The notes beneath the pieces are model-generated. The model saw only the letters and a list, made by a program, of their open reading frames with translations, ran no database searches and was not told the DNA's origin. Both the position numbers and the translations under genes were made by a program. Below are positions 37,930-47,319 of a DNA stretch of 64,000 nt, in pieces; positions within the stretch are counted from its first letter, which is position 1, and each line of letters begins with the position of its first letter. Source of the stretch: Aquimarina muelleri DSM 19832 (lineage in GTDB: Bacteria; Bacteroidota; Bacteroidia; Flavobacteriales; Flavobacteriaceae); assembly GCF_000430665.1 (NCBI RefSeq), contig NZ_AUML01000030.1, forward strand, positions 1 to 64,000, in the 5' to 3' direction.

Positions 37930-38032
37930 TATATTTCATCAATACTATTTCTTACTACAAAATAATAGCATTTGCAATCAAGAGAAATGTCAAACCGAAA
38001 ATACTACGATTCTGTACTATGTAAAATAAAAA

Positions 38033-38057
38033 AAGGCTCTCGATTTCTCGAAAGCCT
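38033..38057 (-). terminator. rho-independent terminator after tRNA-fMet
   Basis: Read on the minus strand, AGGCTTTCGAG and CGAGAGCCT form a stem with a four-base loop, followed by a T-run (TTTTTTTATTTT). It starts 13 bp after the tRNA 3' end. Confidence 0.75.
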
Positions 38058-38069
38058 TCTCTTTACTAG

Positions 38070-38142
38070 TAGCGGGAACTGGACTCGAACCAGTGACCTT
38101 CGGGTTATGAGCCCGACGAGCTGCCTACTGCTCTATCCCGCG
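38070..38142 (-). tRNA. initiator tRNA-Met (CAT)
   Basis: The 73-nt sequence folds as a standard cloverleaf: acceptor CGCGGGA with TCCCGCT, D arm GAGC/GCTC, anticodon stem TCGGG/CCCGA with loop CTCATAA, and T arm ACTGG/CCAGT with TTCGAGT. Two initiator hallmarks are visible: an unpaired first position (C1 against T72) and three G:C pairs next to the anticodon loop. CCA is not encoded. A strong promoter and a terminator flank it. Confidence 0.93.
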
Positions 38143-38237
38143 ATGTATATTATATAAATCAGTAAACTGATTTGTAAATGTTATTTTTATGAACTTCCGA
38201 TTATTTCTTTTTCATATCTCATTTCCTAATCGGAGTG

Positions 38238-38267
38238 CAAATATACAACCCTTTTTAATTAAAACAA
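38238..38267 (-). promoter_or_regulatory. promoter of tRNA-fMet
   Basis: On the minus strand TTG (38267-38265), 19 nt, TATATTTG (38245-38238): a full match to the Bacteroidetes -33/-7 consensus. The predicted start near 38232 leaves a leader of about 90 nt before the tRNA. Confidence 0.7.
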
Positions 38268-38327
38268 TACTTTTTTAGATAAAAAAAATAAAATTATTAC
38301 AATTTACTGATTGTATGCACTCTATAA

Positions 38328-38510
38328 TCATTGTTCGATACTCGACGCTTCAAAAGATAGTAGCTCTAATTCTTCAAACCTAGGATGAAGCTCGATAGGA
38401 TTACAGCAAACTTCACAATCCTCTACATATGCCTGATATTTTACAGAAGGATCTAGCAACATAGATATCTCTTCCCAACAATATGGGCATTGAAAATAGT
38501 GTTCAAACAT
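38328..38510 (-). CDS. CPXCG motif-containing cysteine-rich protein
   Basis: 60 residues from the ATG at 38510; an earlier in-frame start at 38537 is less likely. CPYCWEEISMLLD (about residue 8) and the later CEVCCNPIELHPRF form two Cys pairs that should bind one zinc ion, as in the small CPXCG family of proteobacteria and Bacteroidetes. Function unknown. It stands alone between the tRNA promoter and the efflux operon, on the same strand as both. Confidence 0.8.
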   Translation of the reverse strand: MFEHYFQCPYCWEEISMLLDPSVKYQAYVEDCEVCCNPIELHPRFEELELLSFEASSIEQ

Positions 38511-38562
38511 AGTTATATCTTTATTAGTTAATAACAAAAATAATTTGGTGATATCTGCTGCA

Positions 38563-39921
38563 TTAAAACTCTATATTTAATAATTGACCAGTGAGTTGCA
38601 AAAGCTGTAATTCTGCAATCTTCGCATCGTATTTTGCAGAATTCTTATTTGTTTCTGCTAAGATTAAATTAATTTGCGCTTGCCTAAATTCTATAGATGC
38701 AATTTGCCCAAGTTTAAAACGTTCTTGGGAGCGTTCAAAATTGTTTTGACTTGTAATTACATTTTGCTGTTGAATTTCATATATATTTAATCTATTTCTA
38801 TAGTCTCCCAATGCATTAGCTATATCTCTTTCTACTTCTTTAGTAACCTGATTCTTTATAATTTCCTGATTATCCAATGCTATTTTTGCATTCTTAACTC
38901 GGGTAATAGTACTCCCTCCATCAAAAAGATTCCAAGTAAGATTTATTCCTGCTGACAAAGTATATGTATCAGAAACATTGCCCGGAAAAAATGCAGAAGC
39001 TGGGTTTCGGTTTTCATTCCAACCATAAGAACCTGTTAAACCAACTGAGGGTAAATATCCTGATTTGCTTACTTTAATATCATAATCACTAACTTGTAAA
39101 GCGCTTTCATTTTGTAAAAGCGTTACATTATTCTTGGTTGACTTTGTTAAATACTCCTCTAACTGAATCTTTGGAATAAATTTAAGGACAGTATCTACTT
39201 CAAAATTATTTTCTATATTTTCATTTAAAATTATATTTAAATCTCGTTTTGTATTTACCAATTGCTGTCGAGTATTTAATAAATTGATACTATCATTAGC
39301 AACATCAACTTGGGCATTTAATACATTAAGTTTTGTGTTTTGACCGTACTCAAACTGGTAATTAGATCTGGAAACCCGTTCTCTCGATATACGAAGAGTT
39401 TCTTCTAAAATTTCTAAATTTTCGGATAATCTGGCTACTTCATAATATACAGAAAACAATTGCAAAATCGTATTTTCTATAGTTTCTCTTGCTTGCAATT
39501 CAGTAAGATTATATTGCTCTTTAAGGCGTTTAAAATTATAAAAACGACCTAATCCATCAAAGAGGGTGTAATTAAGATTTAACCCTGCATTAAATCGCTG
39601 TGTTTCTGCATCTTTAATCTCGACACTGTTTCGTGGTTGCCCTGTATTTGGGTCTATTGCTCCTTGAAACGAGGTATTAGTAGTCCCTGATTGATAATTT
39701 GCACTTGCATTACCTGTTAAGGTGGGTAAATATCCAGAATTAAGAATTCCTTTATTATTTTTAGCAATTTCAATTGTATTAGTCGCAATTAATATCCCGA
39801 AATTATTTTCTAATGTAAGTCTTATTGCTTCTTGCTTTGTTAATTGCTGAGCAGCTACATTATACGAAATAAAAAACAGGAAGAAACCTAACTTTAATAT
39901 AAAATTATACTTGTAATTCAT
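38563..39921 (-). CDS. TolC-family outer membrane efflux protein
   Basis: About 452 residues from M at 39921, which directly precedes a signal peptide (MNYKYNFILKLGFFLFFISY, ending VAAQ); upstream in-frame Met codons at 39933 and 39960 would place basic residues ahead of it. Two tandem outer-membrane-efflux repeats with long coiled-coil helices are visible (TIENTILQLFSVYYEVARLS; VEKVERDIANALGDYRNRLN-like segment near 375). The start overlaps the end of the RND gene by 17 bases. It is the outer membrane channel of the tripartite pump encoded upstream. Confidence 0.92.
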   Translation of the reverse strand: MNYKYNFILKLGFFLFFISYNVAAQQLTKQEAIRLTLENNFGILIATNTIEIAKNNKGILNSGYLPTLTGNASANYQSGTTNTSFQGAIDPNTGQPRNSVEIKDAETQRFNAGLNLNYTLFDGLGRFYNFKRLKEQYNLTELQARETIENTILQLFSVYYEVARLSENLEILEETLRISRERVSRSNYQFEYGQNTKLNVLNAQVDVANDSINLLNTRQQLVNTKRDLNIILNENIENNFEVDTVLKFIPKIQLEEYLTKSTKNNVTLLQNESALQVSDYDIKVSKSGYLPSVGLTGSYGWNENRNPASAFFPGNVSDTYTLSAGINLTWNLFDGGSTITRVKNAKIALDNQEIIKNQVTKEVERDIANALGDYRNRLNIYEIQQQNVITSQNNFERSQERFKLGQIASIEFRQAQINLILAETNKNSAKYDAKIAELQLLQLTGQLLNIEF

Positions 39922-42900
39922 GATGTTCTTCATCTTCTTCTTTTTGTTCTTTAATAGCACGTTCTACTTCTTCTTTAGTAATTTTGTTTCCGGTAATTAG
40001 CCATTTAGAATGTACTTTTACTGTATTACTAAATGACAAGAATAATGGTAGCATCAATAAAGTTAACACAGTTGCAAAACCAATACCATATGCTATCGAT
40101 ATTGCCATTGGAATAAGAAATTGGGCTTGACGACTTTCTTCAAAAATTAATGGTGCTAATCCTGCAATTGTAGTAAGTGAAGTTAAAAATATTGCTCTAA
40201 AACGGGAACGACCTGCTTCATATAAAGCATTATCAAATGTCATTCCTTCTCTAAGATTGCTATTAAATTTACCTATTAACACTAAACCATCATTAACCAT
40301 AATACCTATGAGTGCTATAATACCTAGCATCGATAATATATTAATAGGGAAATCGTGTATCCAATGTCCAAGAGCGACTGCTGGCAAACTTAGCGGTATT
40401 AATAGAAGTAAAAGCAGTGGCTGACTATAACTTCTGAAAGTAAATGCAATCGTTATATATATCAATGCCAACACCGTAAGGCCAACAGGTCCCAAAGACC
40501 CTAAAAGCTTACCGGCTTCGCGATTTTGCCCCTCGTATGAAGGTCTTACTGTAGGGTATTTGGATAAAATCTCTGGCATAATTACTGTTCGAATCTCCTG
40601 TAATATATCTGTTGCACTAGTGGTTTCTACGTTTTTTAAATCTGCCGAAATTTGTATTTCACGACGACCATCTAAGTGATTAACTGCTACATCTCCTCTC
40701 TCGATAGTATAATTTGCTATTTCGTTAAGCGGTATACGTTGTCCTGTACCTGTAGTTATACGCATATCATCTAAATTAGAAATAGAAGAACGATTATCCC
40801 GATTATAACGTACCCAAACTCTAATTTCATCTTGCCCACGCTGAAAACGTTGTGCCTGTACTCCAAAAAAACCTGCTCTTACTTGTACCATTATATCTCG
40901 CAAGTTTAAGCCAAGTAAGTATGCATTTTCCTTTAACTCTATACGGATTTCTTTAATTCCTGCAGGATCATTATCGGTTACATCTTTTAATAATGCATTA
41001 TTAATCAAAGATTCTTTTAATTCTACTTTTGCTGCTTTAAGTTCTTCAATATTATTTCCTAACAAAGAAACAGAAACTGGTCTTCCTCCAAAGTTTCCTC
41101 CGCTACCATAAACCAAACTTTCTACTCCTGTAACTCTTCCCATTTTATCACTGATAAGATCTGTTACTAAGGCAGAAGATATGTTATCCGGACGCTCTTC
41201 TCCTGGTAATAAATTAATGACTACAGAAGCTGAAGCTGATCCCGGACCTAAATTTGTAATTACATTTTCAAATAGTTTTTTTCCTTGGTATAGTGGGTCT
41301 TGTAAATATTGTTTTGTTAATTCCTTATTTACCTCCCATGCTTTTTCTTCTATCAATGAAATAATACTATCAGTTACTTTTTCATTTGTACCATTAGGCA
41401 TAGAAAGATCTATAGCTATTCTATCACTTGCCACCTGCGGAAAAAAAGCTGTTCTAACAATACCTCCTCCCACTGTACCAATAGTTAAAATAAGTAAAAC
41501 TGCAAAAATTGAAAATGTAAACAACTTATTTTGTAATGAAAAATGTAATACGGGACTATACACTTTATCCCTTAACCAACTCATGATATTATCTCCAAAA
41601 GTATTGATGTACCGTAATTTTGCAAAGAGTTTCCCTATACTTGTCTTTGGTTTATCCTCTTGCCGTCGTAACGCTTTAGAATGCGCTAAATGTGCTGGTA
41701 AAATAATCAGAGCCTCTACCAAAGACACCGCCAAAGTAAGAATTACAATTACAGAGACTTCTCCAAAAAACTCTCCTATACGACCATCTAAAAATAAAAA
41801 GATTCCAAAAGCTAATATTGTAGTAATAATCGCCGAAATAATGGCAGGTATTACCTCCATAGTACCATCTATCGCTGCTTGAGCAGGAGATTTTCCTAAC
41901 TCTGAATGCTGGTAGATATTTTCAGCAATTACTATACCATCATCTACAAGAATACCAATTACTATAATCATCCCAAAAAGAGAAAGTACATTAATTGTCA
42001 CTCCAAAAGATCCTGCAAAAATAAACATCCCTAAAAATGCCACAGGTAGTCCAAATGCAACCCAAAATGCTAGTCTGGTATTCAAAAATAAGGATAAAAA
42101 AACTAGAACCAACAACATCCCTATTACAGCATTTTCTGTAAGAAGCTGAGTACGTTGTACTAGTGTTATGGATCGATCACTAATAACATTTAATTGTACA
42201 TTATTATATTTTTGATTGAAATCCTCTATATATTTTTTTGTTTTTTCTGCTGAAGATATCAGATCTTCTGTATTTGTACTGGTTATTTCAACAGTTACTG
42301 CTAAATTTCCATTAAAATAAGTAGCATTAGGAGTTTCTGAAAAACGATCCCGTATTACTGCAATATCTTTTAGGCGTATAATACGACCTGTAGCATCTGC
42401 GCGCACGATAAGATTAGAGAGCTCTTTACCATAATAAGAACGATTATTGGCACGTATAAGATACTCTTCGGTATTGGTTTTAATAGTTCCCCCTGTAGTT
42501 AAAATATTAGCGCGACTTACTGCTTGTGCAACCTCATTAAAGCTAAGATCAAATGCTAATAAATTATTTTCGTCTACTGCAATCTCTATTTCTTCAGCAG
42601 GAAAACCACTTATTGTTATTTGAGAAATACCGTCTATACCTCGCAGATCATTTTCTACCTGTCGGGCTATTTGTTTAAGTGTTGCAAGAGGTATACCATT
42701 GCCACTTATAGCAAAATTAATAGTAGGTCGAATTGCTTCTTGCTTTGCTACTATTAAAGGCTCCATTCCTGTAGGAAAAGATGGTACTCGGTCTACAGCA
42801 TTTTTTATCTCGAGTAACATAAAATCGATATTTTTTCCTTTCTCGATTTCTACATTTATAACACCACTATTTTCTCTTGAAGTAGAAGTAACACGGTCTA

Positions 42901-43132
42901 CTCCATCCAACCCTTTTAAGTTGTCTTCAATTTTAAGTACAATCCCTTCTTCTATCTCTTGTGGAGATGCTCCTGGATACGTTATAGTTATATTGATGTT
43001 TTTAGAATCAATTAATGGAAAAAATGAAGATTTTAAAGAAAAAACTCCTATTACACCAAATACAAGAATAGCTAATAATATCACATTTACAGCTACATGA
43101 TATTTTATAAAGAAAGTAATAATTTTACGCAT
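39905..43132 (-). CDS. RND efflux permease (AcrB/HAE1-like)
   Basis: 1075 residues, the usual length. N-terminal helix (HVAVNVILLAILVFGVIGVF), two periplasmic pore/docking regions, and twelve helices in all. The transmembrane acidic motif ILVDDGIVIAENIYQHSE (near residue 390) has the proton-relay Asp pair; the matching motif in the second half is GIMVNDGLVLIGKFN. It has the acidic C-terminal tail KEQKEEDEEHHE. It lies between the membrane fusion protein (2 bp away) and tolC, giving a complete export operon. Substrate unknown; cation or drug efflux is likely from the family. Confidence 0.93.
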   Translation of the reverse strand: MRKIITFFIKYHVAVNVILLAILVFGVIGVFSLKSSFFPLIDSKNINITITYPGASPQEIEEGIVLKIEDNLKGLDGVDRVTSTSRENSGVINVEIEKGKNIDFMLLEIKNAVDRVPSFPTGMEPLIVAKQEAIRPTINFAISGNGIPLATLKQIARQVENDLRGIDGISQITISGFPAEEIEIAVDENNLLAFDLSFNEVAQAVSRANILTTGGTIKTNTEEYLIRANNRSYYGKELSNLIVRADATGRIIRLKDIAVIRDRFSETPNATYFNGNLAVTVEITSTNTEDLISSAEKTKKYIEDFNQKYNNVQLNVISDRSITLVQRTQLLTENAVIGMLLVLVFLSLFLNTRLAFWVAFGLPVAFLGMFIFAGSFGVTINVLSLFGMIIVIGILVDDGIVIAENIYQHSELGKSPAQAAIDGTMEVIPAIISAIITTILAFGIFLFLDGRIGEFFGEVSVIVILTLAVSLVEALIILPAHLAHSKALRRQEDKPKTSIGKLFAKLRYINTFGDNIMSWLRDKVYSPVLHFSLQNKLFTFSIFAVLLILTIGTVGGGIVRTAFFPQVASDRIAIDLSMPNGTNEKVTDSIISLIEEKAWEVNKELTKQYLQDPLYQGKKLFENVITNLGPGSASASVVINLLPGEERPDNISSALVTDLISDKMGRVTGVESLVYGSGGNFGGRPVSVSLLGNNIEELKAAKVELKESLINNALLKDVTDNDPAGIKEIRIELKENAYLLGLNLRDIMVQVRAGFFGVQAQRFQRGQDEIRVWVRYNRDNRSSISNLDDMRITTGTGQRIPLNEIANYTIERGDVAVNHLDGRREIQISADLKNVETTSATDILQEIRTVIMPEILSKYPTVRPSYEGQNREAGKLLGSLGPVGLTVLALIYITIAFTFRSYSQPLLLLLLIPLSLPAVALGHWIHDFPINILSMLGIIALIGIMVNDGLVLIGKFNSNLREGMTFDNALYEAGRSRFRAIFLTSLTTIAGLAPLIFEESRQAQFLIPMAISIAYGIGFATVLTLLMLPLFLSFSNTVKVHSKWLITGNKITKEEVERAIKEQKEEDEEHHELQV

Positions 43133-43134
43133 GA

Positions 43135-44304
43135 CTATTGTTTTTTAGTCGCACTAGTAGATATATTACTAGGAACATTATTACTTTCTATTTTTTTTTC
43201 CTGAAACACCTTAATCAGCATTCCAGCATATGCCCCAGGGACACTTTTAGATAAAATAACGGTTTTGTCAGGAATTCCTTTTAGCACTACTTTTTTATCT
43301 GAAAAATAAACAGGGGTTACATCTATTACATCTAAAACACTATCCCTCACAATAAATACTTTATCTCCTTCCTGAAGAAGTCCTCTATCAATTTCTATAG
43401 CATTTTCTTCTTTTTTAGCATCTAGCTTTGCTTCCAAATACATTCCTTCTCTTAAAGAAGCTTCTTTTATCTCTATAAAAGCAGTTATAGTTTGTGTAGA
43501 CTGATCTATACTGCTATTAATTCTAGCTACTGTGCCTTTATATTTTTTTGCTTTATTAAGATCAGAAAGTTCTACAGATTCGCCTACTTGAAGTAAATCT
43601 CCATATTCTTTACCAATCGCAACTTGCATTTCATAAATATTTGTATCAATATATTCTCCTAATTTTTGCCCTTGTCTTATTAAAGTTCCTTCTGTCACTA
43701 AAGCTTCTGTTAACACCCCGCTAAAAGGAGCAGAAATAGTATATTTTGCTAGACGTTGTTCCAGATTTTTTACATTATAATAGGTTGTGTATATATTTCT
43801 TCCCGTTATAAAATATTTTTCTTTTTCTGAGGTAGTTTCTGGTAATTTTGGTGTTGTTTTATTAATATCAAAAGAATTAAGATAACTTTGCCATTTATTA
43901 AAAATATCTGGATAATCCAACCTTAAGTCTGGCATGATAGAAGTTACTAAATTATATAAATTACTTTTTGCTGACTGTACACTTGCATAATATTCTGATG
44001 CATCAATCCGAATCAAAGTTTGCCCTTTTTGATATTTTTCTCCTGTTTTAAATAACTTAGCTCCCCCTTTAAAAATACCTTGAACCTCTGCATATAACTC
44101 GAGCCTTTTTTTTGCTTTTAAACTTCCATTAGCAGAAATTTGAATAGGAATCGTTTTATTCTGTACTGTATCTACAAAAACTGTTTTTACAACTTTTTCT
44201 GGTTTTGGTCTGGATCTTTTTTTATTATCAATTATTTTTCTAGCTGCAAATATGGACGCTAAAATTAAAAGTACTCCAATAATTAAAAGTATAATTTTTC
44301 TCAT
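43135..44304 (-). CDS. RND efflux periplasmic adaptor (membrane fusion protein)
   Basis: 389 residues. One N-terminal membrane anchor (IILLIIGVLLILASIFAARK), then the barrel-sandwich lipoyl halves (ISANGSLKAKKRLELYAEVQ and YTISAPFSGVLTEALVTEGT), a helical hairpin between them, and a beta-barrel domain (GESVELSDLNKAKKYKGTVA). It is the first gene of the pump operon. No clear promoter is visible in the 90 bp upstream. Confidence 0.92.
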   Translation of the reverse strand: MRKIILLIIGVLLILASIFAARKIIDNKKRSRPKPEKVVKTVFVDTVQNKTIPIQISANGSLKAKKRLELYAEVQGIFKGGAKLFKTGEKYQKGQTLIRIDASEYYASVQSAKSNLYNLVTSIMPDLRLDYPDIFNKWQSYLNSFDINKTTPKLPETTSEKEKYFITGRNIYTTYYNVKNLEQRLAKYTISAPFSGVLTEALVTEGTLIRQGQKLGEYIDTNIYEMQVAIGKEYGDLLQVGESVELSDLNKAKKYKGTVARINSSIDQSTQTITAFIEIKEASLREGMYLEAKLDAKKEENAIEIDRGLLQEGDKVFIVRDSVLDVIDVTPVYFSDKKVVLKGIPDKTVILSKSVPGAYAGMLIKVFQEKKIESNNVPSNISTSATKKQ

Positions 44305-44393
44305 AGTATGTTTTAGTAACTACACTTAATGTAAGGTAGCTCACAAATCTATTAACCACAACTATGCGAAGCAGTTAAAGAATTCATAAAAAA

Positions 44394-44417
44394 AAAGACA
44401 CCAATAAAAGTGTCTTT
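44394..44417. terminator. hairpin upstream of the efflux operon (possible terminator)
   Basis: AAAGACAC (44394-44401) and GTGTCTTT (44410-44417) form an 8-bp stem with an A-run on its left side, which is a T-run on the minus strand. It would stop minus-strand transcripts arriving from the ABC-F side. Confidence 0.5.
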
Positions 44418-44949
44418 ATAATTTAAGAAGGTATGCGCTTGCGGGATTATCTTTTGTTATTTTTTTTTGATATTATCTTCTTTAATATTGTAATTAGATC
44501 TCCATTTTTTATTTATATTTTCTCCCTCTTTAGGGATAAGATCAAACATAATAAACTTTACTTTTTTAAATCATTTTACAAGCTACTAAATATTGATACT
44601 GTCCATCAAAAAATGCTATTGCTCTTTTGGATAAATTCAACTTATTTTCTCTAAATATTTTTTGTGCTAGAAACCCAAAATTGTAATGCAAGTGCATTTA
44701 AACCAATAGCTTTTGCCCCTACACAACCTATGCTTTTTAGTATAACTTTAAGGTAATAAAAGATATTTATAACATCCTAAGAAAGCTATATTTTCTTCTC
44801 AAAAATTATAATTTATTAACTCTGTTTATAATCAATAACCTCAAAGCAAACTCACGATGTATGCTTCCGAAAATATATTTTGTTTTCGAGGCAAGCCTCG
44901 AAGAATTAAACTCCACAATGTGGATTAAATATTTAATTTTTCGCACATC
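44418..44949. other. 532-bp noncoding gap with an inverted repeat
   Basis: No supported gene; a 73-codon plus-strand frame at 44433-44654 has no start signal and a composition typical of translated AT-rich DNA. TTCGAGGC (44885-44892) and GCCTCGAA (44895-44902) form a GC-rich hairpin just past the ABC-F stop, which may be its terminator or a short interspersed repeat. Confidence 0.5.
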
Positions 44950-46875
44950 TCAATTGTTATCTATTGCATCCATTTCTTCTTGCAAAATCTCCCAATCTTT
45001 CATTAAAGATGCTAAAAATTTCTTTTTTGACTGATACTTATCAAAAAAATCGGGTTGTGCAATAGTTTGATCGTAATTAATCGCTAATTCTACATCGATT
45101 TCTTTAATTTCTCTTTCGAGTTTATTAATCTTAGATTCTATATTACTTAGTTTATTGTTAAGCGATTTTAGTTTTTTTTGATCCTGATAAGACTGCTTAG
45201 ATGTTTCTTTTTTGGAAGCAGAAACAGATTGTGTTTGCTTATCCTTTTTTTCGATCTCACGAAGATCATCTACTCTTCTCTCTTCTAAATAAAAGTTGAT
45301 ATCTCCTAAATATTCTTTAATTTTCTTATTCTTAAATTCATATACCGAATTGGTCATTCCTTGCAAGAAATCTCTATCATGAGATACCAGAATCAAAGTA
45401 CCTTCAAAACGTTGTAATGCTTCTTTTAGCACATTTTTTGACTTTATGTCTAAATGGTTTGTTGGCTCATCCATTACTAAGACATTAAATGGCTCTAAAA
45501 GAAGTTTACATAACGCTAAACGGTTACGCTCACCTCCAGATAATACTTTTACTTTTTTATCCACCTCATCCCCTCTAAACAAAAAAGACCCTAACATATC
45601 TCTAACTTTAATTCGATTTTTTTCGTTAGCAGCATTTATCATTGTCTCATGAACTGTTATTTCCCCATCTAAATACTCAGATTGATTTTGAGCAAAATAT
45701 CCTATTTCTACATTATGCCCTAATTTTAGTTCTCCATCATAAGAGATTTCATCAACAATAATTTTTGCAAATGTTGTTTTACCTTGTCCGTTTTGCCCAA
45801 CAAAAGCTATTTTAGCTCCTCTTTCCACCAACAATTCAATACCACTTAGTATTTGCTTTTCACCATATGATTTCCCTATTCCATCTGCTTCGATTACGAC
45901 CTTACCGGGTTGTTTACTAATAGGAAAACTAACATTCATTACTGCATTATCATCTTCATCTACTTCAATACGCTCTATTTTATCTAATTTTTTGATTAAA
46001 GATTGCGCCATAGAAGCCTTAGAGGCTTTTGCTCTAAATTTTTCTATTAACTTTTCTGTTTGCTCTATCTGTTTTGATTGATTTTTTTGTGTAGCTAGTT
46101 GTTGTTCTCGTATTTCTTCTCTAAGCACTAAATATTTAGAATATGGCTTGTTATAATCATAGATACGCCCTAAAGAAATCTCTATAGTTCTATTAGTTAC
46201 ATTATCTAAAAACATTTTATCATGAGATACTATAACGACAACTCCAATATAGTTTTTCAAGAAATTTTCTAACCATATAATAGATTCGATATCCAGATGG
46301 TTTGTAGGCTCATCAAGCAGCAAAATATCATTGTTTTGCAACAAGAGCTTAGCTAATTCAATTCGCATTCGCCATCCTCCAGAAAAAGTATCTGTTAATT
46401 TCTCGAAATCCTCTCGCATAAAACCAAGTCCTTGTAATACTCGTTCTGTCTCTCCTTGATAATTATATCCTCCTAATATTTCGTAATGATGTGTGAGATC
46501 ACTTAGATCTGTGATAAGCTGATTATAATTTTCACTTTCATAATCTGTACGTTCTGCTAATTGCGTATTAATTTTATCAATATCGCGTTCTGTTTTTTTA
46601 ATTTCTACAAAAGCTTCATACGCCTCTTCTAATACCGTACGTCCAAACACAAAATCTATGTCCTGCTTTAGAAAACCAATCCTGACCTCTTTATCCATTG
46701 CTATTTGACCAGAGTCTGGTTCTTGTTCTTTAGATAAAATTTTAAGCATGGTAGATTTTCCTGCACCATTCTTACCAATCAATCCTACTCGATCTCCTGC
46801 GCTCAATCTGAAACTTATTTCTTCAAAAAGATACTCTCCTCCAAACGAAATTGATAAATTATGTATGTTTAACAT
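44950..46875 (-). CDS. ABC-F family ATP-binding protein (Uup/ribosome-associated type)
   Basis: 641 residues and two ABC ATPase domains without membrane helices. Walker A motifs GLIGKNGAGKSTML (about residue 34) and AFVGQNGQGKTTFA (about 350); signatures TFSGGWRMR and LSGGERNR; Walker B ILLLDEPTNHLD and VLVMDEPTNHLD. The linker between the domains and a C-terminal lysine/glutamate coiled coil (about 560-635) are typical of Uup/EttA-like ABC-F proteins, which act on ribosomes or DNA structures. It is divergent from the DUF983 gene with a 57-bp shared promoter region. Confidence 0.92.
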   Translation of the reverse strand: MLNIHNLSISFGGEYLFEEISFRLSAGDRVGLIGKNGAGKSTMLKILSKEQEPDSGQIAMDKEVRIGFLKQDIDFVFGRTVLEEAYEAFVEIKKTERDIDKINTQLAERTDYESENYNQLITDLSDLTHHYEILGGYNYQGETERVLQGLGFMREDFEKLTDTFSGGWRMRIELAKLLLQNNDILLLDEPTNHLDIESIIWLENFLKNYIGVVVIVSHDKMFLDNVTNRTIEISLGRIYDYNKPYSKYLVLREEIREQQLATQKNQSKQIEQTEKLIEKFRAKASKASMAQSLIKKLDKIERIEVDEDDNAVMNVSFPISKQPGKVVIEADGIGKSYGEKQILSGIELLVERGAKIAFVGQNGQGKTTFAKIIVDEISYDGELKLGHNVEIGYFAQNQSEYLDGEITVHETMINAANEKNRIKVRDMLGSFLFRGDEVDKKVKVLSGGERNRLALCKLLLEPFNVLVMDEPTNHLDIKSKNVLKEALQRFEGTLILVSHDRDFLQGMTNSVYEFKNKKIKEYLGDINFYLEERRVDDLREIEKKDKQTQSVSASKKETSKQSYQDQKKLKSLNNKLSNIESKINKLEREIKEIDVELAINYDQTIAQPDFFDKYQSKKKFLASLMKDWEILQEEMDAIDNN

Positions 46876-46880
46876 CAGCT

Positions 46881-46913
46881 TTTGAATATTTTGTGCAAAG
46901 ATGACTAATTTTG
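46881..46913 (+). promoter_or_regulatory. promoter of the DUF983 gene
   Basis: TTTG (46881-46884), 21 nt, TAATTTTG (46906-46913), then the ATG at 46933. It fits the Bacteroidetes promoter form with a nearly leaderless transcript. The divergent ABC-F promoter must share this 57-bp gap. Confidence 0.55.
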
Positions 46914-46932
46914 CGCTAGAATAAAAACACTT

Positions 46933-47319
46933 ATGAATTTCTTAAAAGGAACTAAAATTTATAGCATGCTTACGGGGTGTTGCCCTGTTTGTCATGAAGA
47001 GAGCATGTATAAAGAATCTAATCCGTATAAATTAAGCAATACGTTAGAAATGCATGAACGTTGTAGTCATTGCAACACTAAATACAAAATAGAACCATCT
47101 TTTTTTTATGGAGCTATGTATGTTAGTTATCCTGTAGGTATTGCTTTTGCCGTAGCAGCTTTTGTAATTAGTCATTGGGTCTTTAAACTAAACTTAGTTA
47201 TTTCTTTTTTAGCTATAGCAGGAACAATGATCGTTTTTTTACCCATAATTTTAAGGTTATCCCGAAATATATGGATCAACTTTTTTATGAGTTATAAAAA
47301 GAAAAAACATTCATCCTAA
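46933..47319 (+). CDS. DUF983 family membrane protein
   Basis: 128 residues. Four Cys in two CxxC pairs (CCPVCHEESMY; RCSHCNTKYKIEPSFFYGAMY) make a zinc-ribbon-like head, followed by two transmembrane helices (about 62-82 and 88-110) and a basic tail. The motif FFYGAMYVSYPVG is diagnostic for DUF983. The function is unknown. Its 3' end overlaps the convergent DadA-like gene by nine bases. Confidence 0.85.
   Translation: MNFLKGTKIYSMLTGCCPVCHEESMYKESNPYKLSNTLEMHERCSHCNTKYKIEPSFFYGAMYVSYPVGIAFAVAAFVISHWVFKLNLVISFLAIAGTMIVFLPIILRLSRNIWINFFMSYKKKKHSS

Noticed and set aside
41181..41882. Plus-strand open frame of 233 codons
   Set aside because: Antisense to the RND permease; no recognisable domain and no promoter.
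44433..44654. Plus-strand 73-codon frame in the 532-bp gap
   Set aside because: Phe- and Ile-rich translation of AT-rich DNA, directly after a hairpin, with no start signal or family match.
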